Source: an uncultured Paracoccus sp.
GTDB lineage: Bacteria > Pseudomonadota > Alphaproteobacteria > Rhodobacterales > Rhodobacteraceae
NCBI RefSeq assembly: GCF_947487305.1
Contig: NZ_CANKWH010000003.1
Span: 261,424 to 319,259, forward strand
Direction: 5' to 3'
Length of the DNA stretch: 57,836 nucleotides
The notes beneath the pieces were generated by a model that ran no database searches, was not told the origin of the DNA, and saw only the letters and a list, made by a program, of their open reading frames with translations. Made by a program: the position numbers and the translations under genes. Shown here piece after piece: positions 33,073-40,975 of the stretch (positions are counted from its first letter, which is position 1; every line of letters begins with the position of its first letter).

Positions 33073-33807
33073 TTACCCCTGCGGTTGATCCCACTCTTGC
33101 TTGCCGTCCGCCCTGTTCCGGTCGATCTCCTCGGCAACCAGCCGCTGCAGCCGCCATAGCCCGCTGTCATGGATGCCCATCTCCTCGAGATGCGAGACGG
33201 TGTTGAAAAGATACTCCGCCCCGCTGCCCCAATGCCCGCAAGACACCGCCAGCGTCTGCGCGACCTCCTCCAGCGGCAGGCGTCCGGCATAGTTGGGCGA
33301 CTGGCGGTTCATCACGAAGCCCAGGGCCTTGACCGGGCCGGATGCCGTCTGGACGGTCAGCCAGCGCGGGATGTTGTTGATCGGCTTCATGGTGAACTCG
33401 CGGCGGAACAGCCGGTGCAGTTGCGCCTCGAGATCCTGCATCGGCAGCTCATACAGCACGCCCCGGCACTGTCCGCCACGGTCCAGCACCATCATCAGAC
33501 CGGGTTTGTCCAATGTGCCGCGAAAGCGCAGGGCACGCAGGCAGAAGGCGCGGTGCCAGCCGCGCGCGATGCCGACCTGTTCGGACAGGTGCTCGAGCTC
33601 TGGTTTCCAGATCAGCGAGCCATAGGCGAAAAGCTGGATGGGTTGGTCGGGCGCGGGGCGGTCGGCCAGGATGCGGGCGACCCATTCGTCATAATCGGCA
33701 TCGGTCTGCTGTTCGGCCCCCGGCGGCGGGCCGGCATCCGCGACGACCCGCTGGACATGGGCGACATGGTCCGGTGCCAGTGACAGGCGTCTGGTTCTGT
33801 CCTGCAT
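33073..33807 (-). CDS. ChaC-like gamma-glutamylcyclotransferase
   Basis: The 244-residue protein probably cleaves glutathione to 5-oxoproline and Cys-Gly. The substrate loop LFAYGSLIWKPE is at 59-70. HRLFRREF in the centre supplies the catalytic Glu, and GHWGSGAEYLFNTV near residue 205 is a conserved late block. The first 55 residues are an extra, mostly polar arm. Named ChaC in E. coli because of linkage to the ChaA antiporter; here chaA is 11 kb away and unlinked. Transcribed alone. Confidence 0.9.
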   Translation of the reverse strand: MQDRTRRLSLAPDHVAHVQRVVADAGPPPGAEQQTDADYDEWVARILADRPAPDQPIQLFAYGSLIWKPELEHLSEQVGIARGWHRAFCLRALRFRGTLDKPGLMMVLDRGGQCRGVLYELPMQDLEAQLHRLFRREFTMKPINNIPRWLTVQTASGPVKALGFVMNRQSPNYAGRLPLEEVAQTLAVSCGHWGSGAEYLFNTVSHLEEMGIHDSGLWRLQRLVAEEIDRNRADGKQEWDQPQG

Positions 33808-33832
33808 CCTGCCTCCCCCGCTTCGCGGCAGC

Positions 33833-34261
33833 CTAGGCCTTGATCCCGTCCATCCCGGCCAGTTCCATCACCACGGCCCATTCGGCCTCGCTGACCGGCT
33901 GCACCGACAGGCGCGAATTGTTCACCAGGATCATGTCCTTCAGCCGTGGCTCGGCCTTGGCCTGATCCAGCGTCACCGGCGTCTTCACCGGCGCGACGGC
34001 GCGGATATCGACGCATTCCCACCGCGGGTCCTCGGTCGAGCTGTCGTGATGCGCTTCGGCGCAGACCTCGACGATGCCGACGACCTCTTTCCCGATATTC
34101 GAGTGATAGAACAGCCCGCGATCACCGATCTTCATCTCGCGCATGTTGTTGCGCGCCTGGTAATTGCGCACGCCGTCCCATTCCTCGCCCTTGGCCCCCG
34201 TGGCGACCAGATCGTCCCAGCCAAAGACATCGGGCTCGGATTTGAACAGCCAGTAGCGCAT
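33833..34261 (-). CDS. EVE domain-containing protein
   Basis: The 142-residue protein starts MRYWLFKSEPDVFGWDDL, with GVRNYQARNNMREMKIGDRGLFYHS and a later VSEAEWAVVMELAGM, the full EVE (PUA-like) domain. EVE domains bind modified bases in RNA or DNA through an aromatic cage. The frame continues seven codons upstream, but the chosen ATG overlaps the YciI stop (TGATG) and gives the conserved N-terminus. Last gene of the tsaD-gpsA-yciI-EVE operon; the association with the tRNA-modifying TsaD suggests a nucleic-acid role, by inference. Confidence 0.93.
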   Translation of the reverse strand: MRYWLFKSEPDVFGWDDLVATGAKGEEWDGVRNYQARNNMREMKIGDRGLFYHSNIGKEVVGIVEVCAEAHHDSSTEDPRWECVDIRAVAPVKTPVTLDQAKAEPRLKDMILVNNSRLSVQPVSEAEWAVVMELAGMDGIKA

Positions 34262-34533
34262 CAGCCGATCACCTTCTTCCACTCGATGATCTCGACCTTC
34301 TCGAACAGGCCCGCGCCCTTGTAGGGGTCCTGATCGGCCCAGCCTTGCGCGCTGGCCAGATCATCGGCCTCGACCACCAGCAGCGAGCCGCGCATTTCGC
34401 CCTCTTCGATCAGCGGGCCGGCCATGCGGACGATGCCATGGGCGTTGAGAAAGCCCAGATGCGCCTCGCGCGTGTCGATGCGGGTCTGCAGATGGCCGGG
34501 CTTGTCGCGGCAGATGACGGCAAAAAGTGGCAT
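34261..34533 (-). CDS. YciI family protein
   Basis: Ninety residues: [29 protein letters not shown], with the conserved His of the YciI fold (AHLGF), AGPLIEEGEMRGSLLVVEADD and DPYKGAGLFEKVEI. These are ferredoxin-fold dimers with a His/Asp pair and uncertain enzymatic role. The start overlaps the gpsA stop (TAATG), so translation is coupled. Confidence 0.93.
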   Translation of the reverse strand: MPLFAVICRDKPGHLQTRIDTREAHLGFLNAHGIVRMAGPLIEEGEMRGSLLVVEADDLASAQGWADQDPYKGAGLFEKVEIIEWKKVIG

Positions 34534-35474
34534 TATTCGTCCTTCAACGGTCGGTTCAGCAGCTGTTGCATCAGCTTTTCCACGGATACGCGGCGGGTGA
34601 CAAGCCCCGCGACGGCGGCGGTGATCGGCAGGTCCAGCCCCAGCTTGCCGGCGAGTGCCGCCACCGCCTGCGCCGTGGCCGCGCCCTCGACCGTGGTCGA
34701 GCTGTCGAATTCGGTCCCCGCGCCCAAGCTGAAGCCAAAGCGATAGTTGCGCGACTGGTCCGAGGTGCAGGTCAGCGTCAGGTCGCCCAGACCCGAGAGC
34801 CCGGTCAGCGTCTCGGCCCGAGCGCCCAGATGCGTTGCCAGCCGGGTCATTTCGGCAAAGCCACGGGTGATGATGGCGGCGCGGGCGCTGTCGCCCAGTT
34901 GCCGGCCCATGACCGCGCCGGCGGCGATGGCGATGACGTTTTTCAGCGCGCCGCCCAGTTCCGCCCCGGTCACGTCGGTCGAGCGATAGAGCCGCAGGGT
35001 TTGCGTGGACAGCTCTGCCTGCAGCGCCTCGCCCCGTTCGGCATCGGCGCAGGCCAGTGTCAGCGCGGTGGGCAGGCCGCGGGCAATGTCGGTGGCGAAG
35101 GAGGGGCCGGTCAGCACCGCGACCGTGGCAGCGGAGCAGGCGGCGCGGATCAGTTCGGACGGGCCGGTCAACGTGGTCAGGTCGATGCCCTTGGCGGTGC
35201 TGACCAGCGATTTGCCGTCGAGCAGCCCGGCATGGTCGGCGAGGAAGGCCCCAAGCGCCTGTGCCGGCAGGGCCAGCAGCAGGGTATTGGCGGCGGTGGC
35301 CTTGGCGAGATCAGTGGTCGCCTTCACCTCGAGCGGCAGGCTGACGCCCGGCAGTTTCGGGTTCGCCCGCAGCTTGGCCGCGTCACGCCCCCACAGCGTC
35401 ACCGGCCCGTTACCGGCCAGCGTGACCGCCAGAGCGGTGCCGAAAGCGCCAGCGCCAAGGACCGAGACGGTCAT
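34533..35474 (-). CDS. gpsA: NAD(P)H-dependent glycerol-3-phosphate dehydrogenase
   Basis: The 313-residue enzyme reduces dihydroxyacetone phosphate to sn-glycerol-3-phosphate for phospholipids. Nucleotide-binding GAGAFG is at 7-12; WGRD follows at 33-36; the catalytic Lys lies in [12 protein letters not shown] and the substrate Arg-Asn in [10 protein letters not shown]. The length is normal. It overlaps the tsaD stop by 4 bp (ATGA) and the yciI start, in an operon order (tsaD-gpsA-yciI-EVE) familiar from Rhodobacterales. Confidence 0.96.
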   Translation of the reverse strand: MTVSVLGAGAFGTALAVTLAGNGPVTLWGRDAAKLRANPKLPGVSLPLEVKATTDLAKATAANTLLLALPAQALGAFLADHAGLLDGKSLVSTAKGIDLTTLTGPSELIRAACSAATVAVLTGPSFATDIARGLPTALTLACADAERGEALQAELSTQTLRLYRSTDVTGAELGGALKNVIAIAAGAVMGRQLGDSARAAIITRGFAEMTRLATHLGARAETLTGLSGLGDLTLTCTSDQSRNYRFGFSLGAGTEFDSSTTVEGAATAQAVAALAGKLGLDLPITAAVAGLVTRRVSVEKLMQQLLNRPLKDE

Positions 35475-36538
35475 GCCTTGGCCCCCTTCTTGCCCGCGCC
35501 CAGCATCGGCGCGGCGCGCTGGTCCAGCGGCCAGCGCGGGCGCGCGGCCAGCGTCAGGTCATCCGCTGCGCCTTGCCGGAACCGCTCGATCCCAGCCCAG
35601 GCAATCATCGCGCCATTGTCGGTGCAGAGCGCCAGCGGCGGGGCAAGAAAGCGTGTGCCGGCATCGCTGGAAACTTTTTCCAACGCGGCACGGATGGTGC
35701 GGTTCGCGGCCACGCCCCCCGCCACCGCCAGAACCGGCGCGGGCGAGGCTTTCATCACCCGCGCGGCCTTGCCGGCCAGAAGATCGCTGACGGCGGCCTG
35801 AAAGCCGGCACAAAGATCGGCCCGGTCGCGCTGGTAAAGCCCGCCCTGTGCCGCCACCAACTCGTCGCGCTGGCGCAGGGCGGCGGTTTTCAGGCCGGAG
35901 AAGGACATGTCGAAACCCGGCCGGTCCAGCAGCGGGCGCGGCAGGTCGAAGCGGCTGGCATCGCCCTCAGCCGCCTCGGCCTCGACCGAGGGGCCGCCGG
36001 GCTGGGGCAGGCCCAGAAGCCGCGCCAGCTTATCGAAGGCCTCGCCCGGCGCGTCGTCGATGGTGCCGCCGAGCCGGGTGAAATCCTCGGGGCCTTCAAC
36101 CCGCAGGAACTGGCAATGCCCGCCCGAGACCAGCAGCATCACGTAGGGAAAGCCGATCCCGTCGGTCAGGCGCGGGGTCAGGGCATGGCCGGCCAGATGG
36201 TTGACGCCGACGAGCGGCAGGCCGGTCCCGGCGACCAGTCCCTTGGCCATCATCACCCCTGCCATCACCCCGCCGATCAGCCCCGGCCCGGCGGTCACCG
36301 CCACGCCATCAAGATCGCTCAGATCCTTGCCGGCCTCGGCCAGCGCCTGTTCGACCACCCCGTCCAGCCGCTCGGCATGGGCGCGGGCTGCGATCTCGGG
36401 CACGACGCCGCCGAAATCCGCGTGCAGGCTGTTCTGCCCGGCCACCACCGAGGACAAGATGTGACCATCGCCCGTGACGACGGCCGCGGCGGTATCGTCG
36501 CAGCTGCTTTCGATGCCGAGAAAGACCAGATCACTCAT
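35471..36538 (-). CDS. tsaD: tRNA N6-threonylcarbamoyladenosine transferase TsaD
   Basis: Transfers threonylcarbamoyl to A37 of ANN-decoding tRNAs, with TsaB and TsaE (not in this window). The 355-residue product has [15 protein letters not shown] at the start and [14 protein letters not shown] carrying the two metal-binding His. [22 protein letters not shown] and [12 protein letters not shown] follow in the expected order. The frame runs 103 codons further upstream over hemD, which is a shadow. Two adjacent ATGs (36541 and 36538) are possible starts. A tRNA-Thr gene, whose product decodes an ANN codon, lies about 4 kb away, probably by chance. Confidence 0.97.
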   Translation of the reverse strand: MSDLVFLGIESSCDDTAAAVVTGDGHILSSVVAGQNSLHADFGGVVPEIAARAHAERLDGVVEQALAEAGKDLSDLDGVAVTAGPGLIGGVMAGVMMAKGLVAGTGLPLVGVNHLAGHALTPRLTDGIGFPYVMLLVSGGHCQFLRVEGPEDFTRLGGTIDDAPGEAFDKLARLLGLPQPGGPSVEAEAAEGDASRFDLPRPLLDRPGFDMSFSGLKTAALRQRDELVAAQGGLYQRDRADLCAGFQAAVSDLLAGKAARVMKASPAPVLAVAGGVAANRTIRAALEKVSSDAGTRFLAPPLALCTDNGAMIAWAGIERFRQGAADDLTLAARPRWPLDQRAAPMLGAGKKGAKA

Positions 36539-36602
36539 CATTTGCCATGTCGGGGTCGCGGGGTTAGGGCTTCGGGGTATCACCCTCACCGGGGAATTGC
36601 CA

Positions 36603-37277
36603 ATGCCAAGCGCCGACCCGCGCCCTACCGTGCTGCTGACCCGGCCCGAAGCGGATTCGCGCCGCTTTGCCGGCGGGCTGCCGCCGGGCCTGCCGGTGGT
36701 AATCTCGCCGATCCTGCGAATCGTGCCGGTCGCGCATGACGCCGCGCGCCTCGCCTCGGCGCCGGGCCTCGTCTTCACCTCGGCCCATGCGGTCGCCACC
36801 GCGGGTCCGGGGCAGGGGCGGCTGGCGCTGTGTGTCGGGCCGCGCACGGCGGCGCTGGCGCGGGCGGCGGGGTTTCAGGTGCAGGAGGGCGCGACCGGCG
36901 AGGCCGGGGGACTGCTGCCCCTGATCGCCGCAAGCCCGGTGCCGCTGATCCACCCGCAGGGCCGGCATCTGGCGCGCGAGCTGCCAGTCGAGGGGATGGT
37001 GGTCTATGACCAATGGTCGCAGCCGCTGTCCGATGCAGCCCAGGGTCTGCTGGCCGACGCGGCGCCGGTGATCCTGCCGCTCTTCTCGCCACGCTCGGCC
37101 CGGCTGCTGTCGGACGCGGTGGAAAATAGTGTCAAAGCCCCGATCTTGCTGGCTGCGATCAGCGAATCTGCGCGGGCAGGCTGGGGCCATCCGGCCGAGC
37201 GATCGCGGATTGCCGCGCGCCCGGATGCCGACGGGGTAATAAAAGCGATCCGGAGCCTGCTTTCGCCGGAACAATGA
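36603..37277 (+). CDS. hemD: Uroporphyrinogen-III synthase
   Basis: Closes and inverts hydroxymethylbilane to uroporphyrinogen III in haem/corrin synthesis. The family is poorly conserved, but the 224-residue product has the HemD start [25 protein letters not shown] in place of the usual TS-x[18 protein letters not shown] and [11 protein letters not shown] (from F/YSPR-S/T-A). The ATG (MPSADPRP) has GGGGA upstream; the frame is open earlier over the divergent tsaD start. hemC, often adjacent, is absent: tsaD begins 64 bp away. Followed by mic60 and hemY, the order known from alphaproteobacteria. Confidence 0.85.
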   Translation: MPSADPRPTVLLTRPEADSRRFAGGLPPGLPVVISPILRIVPVAHDAARLASAPGLVFTSAHAVATAGPGQGRLALCVGPRTAALARAAGFQVQEGATGEAGGLLPLIAASPVPLIHPQGRHLARELPVEGMVVYDQWSQPLSDAAQGLLADAAPVILPLFSPRSARLLSDAVENSVKAPILLAAISESARAGWGHPAERSRIAARPDADGVIKAIRSLLSPEQ

Positions 37278-37380
37278 TGCGGAGAGCGGGTTGAGCCGGG
37301 GACAGCGGCTCTCTAGTATCGACCGCCAAAGGGTCGCGCCGAGGCGGAGGCCCGCGCCGAACTTCTGACGGGGAAAAGAC

Positions 37381-38823
37381 GTGAAAAATCCGGAGAACAA
37401 GACGCCTGCGAAATCCAGCGCGGAATCCAAGGCGAAGGATGCAGCCACTGCCACGACCGCGAAGAAGGCGGCGGCAGACGCTTCGGTGATCGAGAGCAAG
37501 ACGGTCGAGGCCGGCACCGCCGCCAAGGCGGCTGCCAGCGGGGGCGTGGTGAAACCCGCCGACTCGGCCCTGCTCGGCGCGCAGAAGAAACCCGAGGCGG
37601 CTGCGGCCAAGAAGACCGACGACAAGCCGACGGTGCTGGTCTCGACCACGCAGGACCGGGTGGCTTCGGCCGAGACGGCGCCGGCGACTCCGCTGGCGAA
37701 ACCTGCGACGACGGTACCCAAGACCGAGCCGGCCAAGGCCGAACCCGTGAAGACCGAGGCGCCGAAGCCCGAACCCGCCAAGACCGAAGCGGCGAAAACC
37801 ACGAGTGCACCGGCACCCGTGGTCCAGAAATCCGGCTTCTGGCCCGTGGCGCTTGGCGGCGTCGTGGCCGCAGGGATCGGCGCGGCGGCTGCGCTCTGGG
37901 CCTTTCCCAACGGTCTGCAGCCGGCAGCGGCGGTCGATACTGCCACGCTGAAACAGGAAATCCTGGGCGAGGCGGCAAGCGCAGCCTCGGCCCAGATCGC
38001 CGCGCAGGGCGAGGCGGTGACGCAGCAGGCGGGCGAGGCCGGGGCCGAGGCTGCGCGCCAGATCATCGCCGAGATGCCGGCGGGCGCCGACACCACGCCG
38101 GAACTGCAGGCCGCGCTGGAGGCGCAATCGCAGCAGATCGCCGCGCTGTCCGAGAAACTTACGGCGCTGGAAAGTGCCGCGCCCGCCGAAGGTGGCGGTG
38201 GGGTCTCGCCGGAACTGCAGCAGCGGCTGGCCGCGATGCAGGCCGAATTGGAACAGGCGGCCGCTGCCGCCAAGACCCAGATCGATTCCGCCTTGGCCGA
38301 GGCGCAGAAGTTGCAGGAAGCCGCGCAGAACTCGACGATCCGGGCCGAGGCGGTGGCTGCCGTCGCGGCGCTGAAATCGGCGCTGGACGAGGGCAGCTCG
38401 ACCGATGCCGCTGTCCAGCAATTGCAGGAAGCCGGGGTCGCCGCGCCCGAGGCGGTGCAGGCCGAGCCGCCGACCCTCCCTGTGCTGCAGGAGGGCTTTG
38501 CCCCCGCCGCGCGCGCGGCGCTGAAGGTGGCGCTGCGTGACAGCTCGGCAGAGGCCGATGGTGGCACGCTGATCGGGAATTTCCTGCGCGCCCAGATCGG
38601 CGCCCGCTCGGTCGAGCCGCGCGAGGGGGCCGATCCCGATGCGGTGCTGTCGCGCGCCGATGCCGCCGTGCAGGCGGGCGATCTGGCCGCCGCGCTCAGC
38701 GAACTTGAGGCCCTGCCCGCCGTTGCGCGCGACGAGCCCGAGATGGCCGCATGGCTGGCCGGGGCCGAGGCTCATGTCGCCGCCCGCGCCGCGCTGAACG
38801 AACTCGCCGGCCAATCGAACTGA
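37381..38823 (+). CDS. Alphaproteobacterial mitofilin (Mic60/COG4223)
   Basis: The 480-residue inner-membrane protein has a long Lys/Ala/Pro/Glu-rich cytoplasmic arm (1-150), one helix (about 153-175, FWPVALGGVVAAGIGAAAALWAF), an Ala/Gln/Glu-rich coiled coil (about 190-350) and a C-terminal mitofilin-like helical domain (GFAPAARAALKVALRD; LSRADAAVQAGDLAAALSEL). Bacterial Mic60 homologues shape intracytoplasmic membranes and bind outer-membrane insertion machinery. Linkage to hemD and hemY is the known alphaproteobacterial arrangement. The start is GTG, with GGGGAA 10 bp upstream. Confidence 0.9.
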   Translation: MKNPENKTPAKSSAESKAKDAATATTAKKAAADASVIESKTVEAGTAAKAAASGGVVKPADSALLGAQKKPEAAAAKKTDDKPTVLVSTTQDRVASAETAPATPLAKPATTVPKTEPAKAEPVKTEAPKPEPAKTEAAKTTSAPAPVVQKSGFWPVALGGVVAAGIGAAAALWAFPNGLQPAAAVDTATLKQEILGEAASAASAQIAAQGEAVTQQAGEAGAEAARQIIAEMPAGADTTPELQAALEAQSQQIAALSEKLTALESAAPAEGGGGVSPELQQRLAAMQAELEQAAAAAKTQIDSALAEAQKLQEAAQNSTIRAEAVAAVAALKSALDEGSSTDAAVQQLQEAGVAAPEAVQAEPPTLPVLQEGFAPAARAALKVALRDSSAEADGGTLIGNFLRAQIGARSVEPREGADPDAVLSRADAAVQAGDLAAALSELEALPAVARDEPEMAAWLAGAEAHVAARAALNELAGQSN

Positions 38824-38833
38824 GGAGAACACG

Positions 38834-40582
38834 ATGCTGCTGTCTCTGCTGAAAATCCTGTTCTTCTTCGCCGTTGTCCTCGCCGTGGCGCTGGGGGCGA
38901 TGCAGCTGTCGGAAACCGGCCAGTCGCTGAGGCTGGAATTCAACGGCACTGAATACCTGTTGGGGCCGGTGCAGGTCATCATCGGCCTCTTGGTGCTGAT
39001 GGTCGTGGCCTGGCTGGCGATGAAACTGCTGGGGCTCTTCGTGGCCTTCCTGCGCTTCCTTGCCGGGGACGAGACCGCCATCAACCGCTATTTCGCCCGC
39101 TCGCGTGAGCGGCGCGGTTACGAGGCCCTCGGCGAGGGGATGCTGGCCGTCGCTGCCGGCGAGGGCAAGCTGGCGCAGGAAAAGGCGGCGAAGGCCGAGA
39201 AATACCTCGACAAGCCGCATGTCACCAACCTGCTGGCCGCGCAGGCGGCCGAGGTGGCGGGGGATACCACGCGCGCCGATGCGGTCTATCGCAAGCTGCT
39301 GGAAGATGACCGGACCCGCTTTGTCGGTGTGCGTGGGCTGATGCGGCAGAAGCTTCTGGCCGGCGATACCGAGACGGCGCTGAAACTGGCCGAAAAGGCC
39401 TATGCGTTGAAGCCGCGCCACAAGGAGGTTCAGGACACGCTGCTGGAACTGCAGACCCAGCAGCATGACTGGAAGGGCGCGCGGGGCGTGCTGAAGGATC
39501 AGCGCAAGCAGGGCGATCTGCCGAAGGATGTGCATATCCGCCGCGACGCCGTGCTGGCTTTGCAGGAGGCCAGCGAGGTTCTGGCGCAAGGGAATTCGAT
39601 CAGCGCCCGAGAGGCCGCGATCTCGGCCAACCGCGCCTCGCCCGACCTGATCCCGGCGGCGGTGCTGGCGGCGCGCAGCTATATGGCCAAGGACGATCCG
39701 CGCCACGCAAGCCGGGTGCTGGAAAAGACCTGGTCGGTGCGCCCGCATCCCGACATTGCTGCCGCCTATGCCGAGATCGTGCCGGACGAGACTCCGGTGG
39801 CGCGGCAGCGCCGCTTCGAGAACCTGATCCGCAAGAACCCGGACGATCAGGAAAGCCGGCTGTTGCGTGCCGAACTGGCGCTGGCTGCCGAGGATTTCCC
39901 CGGCGCGCGGCGTGCGCTTGGCAATCTGGCCGAGACCCAGCCCACCGTGCGCACGCTGTCGATCATGGCCGCGGTCGAACGCGGCGAGGGTGCCGATGAT
40001 GCCGTGGTGCGCGGCTGGCTGGCGCGCGCGCTGACCGCCTCGCGCGGGCCGCAATGGTGCTGCGACAAATGCCAGAACGTGATGGTGGACTGGGCGCCGG
40101 TCTGTGACAAATGCGGCGGCTTCGACACGCTGAGCTGGCGAGTGCCGGAAGAAAAGCTGACCGCCACGACCGGCCGTCCGGGGGCGGAGATGCTGCCGCT
40201 TCTCGTTGGTGCCGCGCCGAGACCGGCAACTGTCGTGGCGGAAGAGGCCGAGATCGTCACCGAGACGCCGAAACCCGCGCCGAAGCCCAATGGCGCGGCG
40301 ACCGAGCGCGTGAGCCGTGTCGAGGTCGCCGCCGTCGCCCCCGGCATGGTCCCGCGCGAGACGGATTTCGTCGAGATCGAGCCGTCTTCCACGGATACCT
40401 CGCCGGAACCCGCGCGTGAGGTGGTGAAACCGGCGCCCGCCCTGGCGGCCGAGAAGGCACCGCTGAATGGCACCGTTATCACCGATACGGCCAAACCCGT
40501 TCCGTCAGAACCGGTGCTGGTGCGTCCCGATGTGGAGCCGCCCGAGGACGAGGTTCTGCCGCCTTCCGGCAAGAAATCCTGA
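38834..40582 (+). CDS. hemY: HemY-type TPR protein with C-terminal zinc-ribbon-like motif
   Basis: The 582-residue protein has two N-terminal membrane helices (about 3-25 and 46-72) typical of the HemY N domain, then TPR-like helix pairs (AEKAYALKPRHKEVQDTLLEL; ASRVLEKTWSVRPHPDI). At residues 409-427 a cysteine pair set, C410-DK-C413 and C424-DK-C427 (plus C409), forms a zinc ribbon or rubredoxin knuckle. A Pro/Glu/Val-rich tail of about 140 residues follows. HemY proteins are of debated function near haem genes. The TPR-plus-metal-ribbon layout is reminiscent of LapB, which controls LPS synthesis. Starts 10 bp after mic60. Confidence 0.9.
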   Translation: MLLSLLKILFFFAVVLAVALGAMQLSETGQSLRLEFNGTEYLLGPVQVIIGLLVLMVVAWLAMKLLGLFVAFLRFLAGDETAINRYFARSRERRGYEALGEGMLAVAAGEGKLAQEKAAKAEKYLDKPHVTNLLAAQAAEVAGDTTRADAVYRKLLEDDRTRFVGVRGLMRQKLLAGDTETALKLAEKAYALKPRHKEVQDTLLELQTQQHDWKGARGVLKDQRKQGDLPKDVHIRRDAVLALQEASEVLAQGNSISAREAAISANRASPDLIPAAVLAARSYMAKDDPRHASRVLEKTWSVRPHPDIAAAYAEIVPDETPVARQRRFENLIRKNPDDQESRLLRAELALAAEDFPGARRALGNLAETQPTVRTLSIMAAVERGEGADDAVVRGWLARALTASRGPQWCCDKCQNVMVDWAPVCDKCGGFDTLSWRVPEEKLTATTGRPGAEMLPLLVGAAPRPATVVAEEAEIVTETPKPAPKPNGAATERVSRVEVAAVAPGMVPRETDFVEIEPSSTDTSPEPAREVVKPAPALAAEKAPLNGTVITDTAKPVPSEPVLVRPDVEPPEDEVLPPSGKKS

Positions 40583-40590
40583 TCGCTTTC

Positions 40591-40625
40591 GGGGGCGCGG
40601 CGGAAAATCTGTCGCGCCCCCTTTT
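40591..40625 (+). terminator. Intrinsic terminator of hemD-mic60-hemY
   Basis: GGGGGCGCG (40591-40599) pairs with CGCGCCCCC (40613-40621), 13-nt loop, then TTTT. Sits 8 bp after the hemY stop. Confidence 0.92.
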
Positions 40626-40664
40626 CCCGCCGGATGGAACCTGCTATCCGGCGCGGCACCAGAG

Positions 40665-40740
40665 GCCGCTGTAGCTCAGCTGGTAGAGCACGTCATTCGT
40701 AATGATGGGGTCGGGGGTTCGAGTCCCTTCAGCGGCACCA
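40665..40740 (+). tRNA. tRNA-Thr (anticodon CGT)
   Basis: Complete 76-nt cloverleaf. Acceptor stem GCCGCTG / CAGCGGC; D-arm GCTC/GAGC; anticodon stem CGTCA / TGATG with loop TTCGTAA, so anticodon CGT at 40698-40700, reading ACG; T-arm GGGGGTTCGAGTCCC. Encoded discriminator A and CCA (40738-40740). Confidence 0.97.
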
Positions 40741-40741
40741 C

Positions 40742-40769
40742 TTATCGCGGCAGAGATGCCGGGCGATAA
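40742..40769 (+). other. Bulged stem-loop immediately after tRNA-Thr
   Basis: TTATCGCGGCA, loop GAGA, TGCC, two-base bulge GG, GCGATAA. It starts one base after the encoded CCA. It may guide 3' processing or attenuate read-through; no U-run follows. Confidence 0.55.
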
Positions 40770-40847
40770 CGGGCCTTCCCAGATCCGAAAATTCCCCCGC
40801 AGGCCGGTTTCCGCACCTGCGATTGTTCGTTCTTCACCTCGACTAAA

Positions 40848-40944
40848 CCACGCGCGCGTGGCCGAAATGTGCCGCCCCGCGCATTCGGTGCTTGCAACCC
40901 GCGCCGGATTGGCAAGCATGGTTAAAAAATGTTATCGCAAACAT
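40848..40944 (+). promoter_or_regulatory. Control region of the glycogen operon with LacI-type operator candidate
   Basis: A perfect 14-bp palindrome CCACGCGCGCGTGG lies at 40848-40861. Nearer the gene, ATGTTATCGCAAACAT (40929-40944) has matched ends ATGTT/AACAT and a central CG, the shape of LacI-family operators. A promoter candidate TTGGCA (40909-40914), 17 bp, TTATCG (40932-40937) overlaps it, so binding would block RNA polymerase. It lies 32 bp before the preferred alpha-glucosidase start. No regulator gene is in the window. Confidence 0.55.
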
Positions 40945-40975
40945 GAGCGAATCGAAGATTGTAGAGAGGGTGCCG

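Noticed and set aside
40644..40919. Leftward frame containing EGTRTPDPIITNDVLY
   Set aside because: This is the antisense of tRNA-Thr, a well-known source of spurious protein annotations.
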